Positions 61,078 through 64,000 of a stretch of DNA of 64,000 nucleotides are shown here, one piece after another. Under the pieces are notes generated by a model. The model worked only from the letters and a program-made list of their open reading frames with translations. It had not been told where the DNA came from and made no database searches. Source of the DNA: PMP191F sp047602185 (GTDB lineage Bacteria > Bacteroidota > Bacteroidia > Chitinophagales > Chitinophagaceae). The DNA lies in NCBI GenBank assembly GCA_047602185.1, contig JASGHY010000001.1, positions 124,001 through 188,000 of the forward strand, read 5' to 3'. Positions within the stretch are counted from its first letter, which is position 1. Each line of letters begins with the position of its first letter. The translations under genes and the position numbers were made by a program.

Positions 61078-61129
61078 ATTTGTAAATAATGTAGGGATAA
61101 ATTTATAGATAAGATTGCATAGTGCTTTG

Positions 61130-61137
61130 TAATTTTG
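61130..61137 (+). promoter_or_regulatory. candidate purL -7 box (TAATTTTG)
   Basis: Exact TAnnTTTG match, 40 bp before the purL start codon, in the divergent interval. No good -33 TTG lies 19-21 bp upstream. Purine-related control (a PurR site or purine riboswitch) was not recognised. Confidence 0.4.
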
Positions 61138-61177
61138 CGGCTTCAATACTGAACGCTACACTTGAAATAAAATTATA

Positions 61178-63412
61178 ATGGAAATAACAGCTAAAACAGC
61201 GCAACAACTCCGCCTCACAGAAGAAGAATTTGAACTCATCAAACAAAAGTTAGGCCGAACACCCAATTTTACAGAGCTCTGTGCTTTCAGTGGAATGTGG
61301 AGCGAGCACTGTAGTTACAAAAATTCCATTAAATGGCTTAAAACCCTGCCCCGCGAAGGACAGAAAATGTTGGTAAAAGCAGGTGAGGAAAATGCCGGTC
61401 TTATGGATATTGGCGACGGTTATGGCGTGGTATTCAAGATCGAATCACACAATCACCCCTCGGCCATTGAGCCTTTCCAGGGAGCTGCTACCGGCGTAGG
61501 TGGTATTCACCGCGATATTTTCACTATGGGCGCCCGTCCCATTGCATCTCTCAATTCTTTACGTTTTGGTAATCTTAAAGAAGCAAAAACACAACATCTG
61601 CTGGCTGGTGTGGTACATGGTATTGGCCATTATGGCAACTGCTTTGGTGTACCAACGGTAGGTGGCGAAGTATATTTTGAACAATGCTATCATACCAACC
61701 CGCTGGTGAATGCCATGAGCGTGGGTATTGTAAAAAATGGTGAAACTGTTTCTGCTACTGCAGAAGGTGTTGGCAACCCTGTATTTTTTGTAGGTTCTGC
61801 CACTGGTAAAGATGGTATTGGTGGTGCCTCTTTCGCTTCTGCTGATATTACAGCCGAAAGCGCAGAAGAATTACCTGCCGTACAGGTGGGCGATCCCTTC
61901 CAGGAAAAGAAACTGCTGGAAGCCTGTCTCGAAGTAATTAAAACAGGTGCTGTAGTAGGCATGCAGGATATGGGTGCTGCAGGTATCATTTGTTCCACTG
62001 CCGAAATGAGTGCCAAAGGCAAAGTAGGTATGCGTATTGACCTGGACAAAGTGCCTACACGCCAGCAGAACATGAAAGCATGGGAACTGTTACTGAGCGA
62101 AAGCCAGGAACGCATGCTGATGGTGGTAGAAAAAGGTAAAGAAGCGCTGGTACAGGCTGTGTTTGATAAATGGGACCTGCCTTGCTCTGAGATCGGTGAA
62201 GTAACTGCCGATGGTAACCTGCAATTCTTTATGAATGGTACACTGGAAGCCCTGTTGCCTGCTGAAGAACTGGTACTGGGTGGTGGTGCTCCACAATATA
62301 CCCGAGAGTTTAAAGAACCCGCTTACCTGGAAAAGGTCAAAGCATTCGATGCTGATAAAATAGAAGTACCTGATGATCTGAAAGCTGTAGCTGAACAGAT
62401 CATTGCTATTCCTAACATTGCTTCCAAACGCTGGATCTATGTTCAGTACGATAGTATGGTAGGTACAGGTTCTGCTTCCACCAATGCACCTACTGATGCT
62501 GCGGTGGTAATTGCCAAGCCTACTGAAAAAGGACTGGCTTTAACAACAGATTGTAACAGCAAATATGTTTTCGCTGATCCATACAAAGGCGGCATGATCG
62601 CTGTAGCCGAAGCTGCGCGTAATATCGTGTGCAGCGGTGGCCAGCCATTAGGTATTACCAACTGCCTCAATTTTGGTAATCCTTACGATCCGGGTGTTTA
62701 CTACCAGTTTACACAGGCTATCAAAGGGATGGGCGATGCTTGTCGTGCATTTGATACTCCTGTAACCGGCGGTAACGTGAGTTTCTATAACCAGAATCCT
62801 GATGGCGCAGTATATCCTACACCTACTATTGGTATGGTAGGCTTGCTGGATAGTGTAGATGATAAAATGACGATGGATTTCAAAGCCGCAGGTGATAGTA
62901 TTTTCCTCGTTGGTCAAAGCAGGGCCGATATTGGCTCCTCAGAATACCTGAACAAAGTACAGGGCGTGGAATTCAGTGCTGCACCGCATTTCGAGTTGCA
63001 GGAAGAGCTGGCATTGCAACAAAAAGTAGCTGAGCTGATCCGGGAAGGCGTAATTGTATCAGCACATGATGTAAGTGAAGGTGGTCTGTTTATTACGCTG
63101 ATCGAAAGTGCTTTCAACCGCAATCTCGGTTTTGATGTACTGGCAACAGACATTAATATCCGTAAAGATGCTTACTGGTTTGGCGAAGCGCAGAGCAGGG
63201 TAGTGGTAAGTGTAAAAGCTATCCAGGTAGCTGCTTTCAAAAAACTGATGGGCGATCATCCTTATGAAGAATTGGGTGAAGTTACGCCTGGCAGCATTGA
63301 AGTGGACGGCCTTAACTGGGGTACTATCGCAAGCTGGAAAGATAAATATGACACTGCTATTGAAAAATTGCTGGCAGGTCATGAGTCAGAGCATGCTTTA
63401 AGTGCTCTTTAA
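61178..63412 (+). CDS. purL: phosphoribosylformylglycinamidine synthase subunit PurL
   Basis: 744 residues, the length of the small PurL that works with PurQ and PurS. It converts FGAR to FGAM in purine biosynthesis using ATP and ammonia delivered by PurQ. The N-terminus shows the family signature CAFSGMWSEHCSYKNSIKWL, then the ATP-binding FKIESHNHPSAIEPFQGAATGVGG, GGIHRDIFTMGARPIA, GEVYFEQCYHTNPLVNAM, the second repeat half (ALTTDCNSKYVFADPYKGG, NCLNFGNPYDPGVYYQF, PVTGGNVSFYNQ) and SAHDVSEGGLFITL. Monocistronic here, divergent from the glycosyltransferase gene; no other pur genes are in the window. Confidence 0.96.
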   Translation: MEITAKTAQQLRLTEEEFELIKQKLGRTPNFTELCAFSGMWSEHCSYKNSIKWLKTLPREGQKMLVKAGEENAGLMDIGDGYGVVFKIESHNHPSAIEPFQGAATGVGGIHRDIFTMGARPIASLNSLRFGNLKEAKTQHLLAGVVHGIGHYGNCFGVPTVGGEVYFEQCYHTNPLVNAMSVGIVKNGETVSATAEGVGNPVFFVGSATGKDGIGGASFASADITAESAEELPAVQVGDPFQEKKLLEACLEVIKTGAVVGMQDMGAAGIICSTAEMSAKGKVGMRIDLDKVPTRQQNMKAWELLLSESQERMLMVVEKGKEALVQAVFDKWDLPCSEIGEVTADGNLQFFMNGTLEALLPAEELVLGGGAPQYTREFKEPAYLEKVKAFDADKIEVPDDLKAVAEQIIAIPNIASKRWIYVQYDSMVGTGSASTNAPTDAAVVIAKPTEKGLALTTDCNSKYVFADPYKGGMIAVAEAARNIVCSGGQPLGITNCLNFGNPYDPGVYYQFTQAIKGMGDACRAFDTPVTGGNVSFYNQNPDGAVYPTPTIGMVGLLDSVDDKMTMDFKAAGDSIFLVGQSRADIGSSEYLNKVQGVEFSAAPHFELQEELALQQKVAELIREGVIVSAHDVSEGGLFITLIESAFNRNLGFDVLATDINIRKDAYWFGEAQSRVVVSVKAIQVAAFKKLMGDHPYEELGEVTPGSIEVDGLNWGTIASWKDKYDTAIEKLLAGHESEHALSAL

Positions 63413-63414
63413 GA

Positions 63415-63480
63415 TTTGAAAATTCGAGAATGCTATTAGCTCACAGCTCATAGCTCGCAGCTTTTCGCTAACAGCTAAAA
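63415..63480. repeat. short mosaic-repeat fragment (block U)
   Basis: TTGAAAATTCGAG followed by AGCTCACAGCTCATAGCTCG and TTTTCGCTAACAGC: the GAGCTTTGAGC-type module only, squeezed between the purL stop and the hldD start. Confidence 0.5.
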
Positions 63481-63491
63481 CCTATTCGATA

Positions 63492-64000
63492 GTGACCAAA
63501 GAATCAACCATAGTAGTAACAGGGGCTGCCGGTTTTATCGGCAGTTGCCTGGTGGGGTTCCTGAATGAGCAGGGATATAACAATCTTATCCTCGTTGATG
63601 AGTTTGTACGCGAGGACAAATATCCCAACCTCGAAGGAAAACGTTTTCTTGAAAAAGTAGACAGGGACCTGTTCCTGGAGCAGTTGGCAGCCAACAAACA
63701 GCATTTCGGTTTCATCTTTCATATAGGTGCGCGTACGGATACTACTGAATTTGATTATTCAGTGCACCAGCGTCTTAATGTGGAGTATTCGCAGAAAGTA
63801 TGGAGCTATTGTGTTGCCAACAATGTTCCGTTGGTGTATGCATCCTCTGCGGCTACTTATGGTGCAGGAGAGTTGGGCTATGACGACAACCACGAGCTGC
63901 CTTTTCAATTAAAGCCGCTGAATCCTTACGGCGTTTCTAAAAATGAATTTGATAAATGGGCTTTAACGCAAACTACACATCCGCCTTTCTGGGCAGGGTT
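63492..64000 (+). CDS. hldD: ADP-L-glycero-D-manno-heptose 6-epimerase, 3' partial
   Basis: The frame opens with a GTG at 63492 and continues past the right edge; about 169 residues are visible. It is a short-chain epimerase with the NAD-binding TGAAGFIG near the N-terminus, then LILVDEFVREDKYPNL, FIFHIGARTDTTE (an HldD-type feature), the active-site Ser/Tyr region YASSAATYGAGELGY and the YGVSKNEFDKW motif giving the catalytic Tyr and Lys. HldD inverts C6 of ADP-D-glycero-D-manno-heptose for the inner core of lipopolysaccharide. The DEF.R..K..NL and HIGA.TDTT patterns separate it from GalE-type enzymes. Symbol based on these motifs. Confidence 0.88.
   Translation, partial: MTKESTIVVTGAAGFIGSCLVGFLNEQGYNNLILVDEFVREDKYPNLEGKRFLEKVDRDLFLEQLAANKQHFGFIFHIGARTDTTEFDYSVHQRLNVEYSQKVWSYCVANNVPLVYASSAATYGAGELGYDDNHELPFQLKPLNPYGVSKNEFDKWALTQTTHPPFWAG

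Noticed and set aside
1..64000. rRNA, tRNA, tmRNA, RNase P or SRP RNA genes
   Set aside because: No segment showed their conserved sequences when read on both strands; a dedicated covariance search was not possible.

Overview
The window looks like a chromosomal piece of a Bacteroidota genome, most likely Chitinophagaceae. The reasons are three proteins with C-terminal type IX secretion (T9SS) sorting domains, OmpA proteins with thrombospondin type-3 repeats, a DUF937-OmpA fusion, group III glutamine synthetase, paired M1 peptidases, an ECF sigma/anti-sigma pair, weak Shine-Dalgarno signals and several TAnnTTTG -7 boxes. No rRNA, tRNA, CRISPR array, intact transposase or prophage was seen. Most genes are housekeeping or cell-envelope genes.

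Layout. 0-6 kb: 3' part of a glycoside-hydrolase-like protein, a secreted protein of unknown function, two short elements with ISL3-like ends, a lipoprotein, a dodecin and a DUF937-OmpA membrane protein. 6-16 kb: two aldo/keto reductases, a tripartite efflux operon (outer-membrane factor, RND pump, adaptor; minus strand), a quinone-reductase-like enzyme and a divergent AraC regulator. 17-23 kb: a formylglycine-generating-enzyme-like lipoprotein, a YkuD_2 L,D-transpeptidase-like protein, and an oxidoreductase plus polyprenyl glycosylphosphotransferase pair. 23-31 kb: a NUMOD4/NUMOD1 protein, tandem M1 metallopeptidases (the second with a C-terminal beta-barrel-like extension), a GNAT-fold protein and ispD. 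31-45 kb: STAS protein, clpC, a short sigma-like protein, OmpA/TSP3, an ECF sigma/anti-sigma/secreted-protein operon, a GT4 glycosyltransferase, a membrane protein and glutamine synthetase III. 45-58 kb: two small proteins in an AT-rich gap, DUF502, T9SS cargo, a Tat-exported PLP lyase, hemolysin III and two tandem T9SS cargo paralogs. 58-64 kb: cmk, an NTF2-like protein, a glycosyltransferase, purL and the start of hldD.

The most striking feature is not a gene. About twenty intergenic gaps, roughly 5 kb in all, are filled by one family of mosaic repeats. Each block is a chain of short modules, and each module is a degenerate micro-tandem of an 8-12 bp word (for example variants of ACTTATAACCT, CCTTGTGC, TACGAAG, CGAAACTC, CGTGAGTCGTCAG, GGCAGACGGCAATC). 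Modules keep a broadly fixed order and blocks occur in both orientations. They run right up to genes: they appear to have removed one start codon, supply stop codons for others, split the efflux operon and may have truncated a sigma-like gene. I do not know a named family for them; this is my leading candidate for something undescribed.
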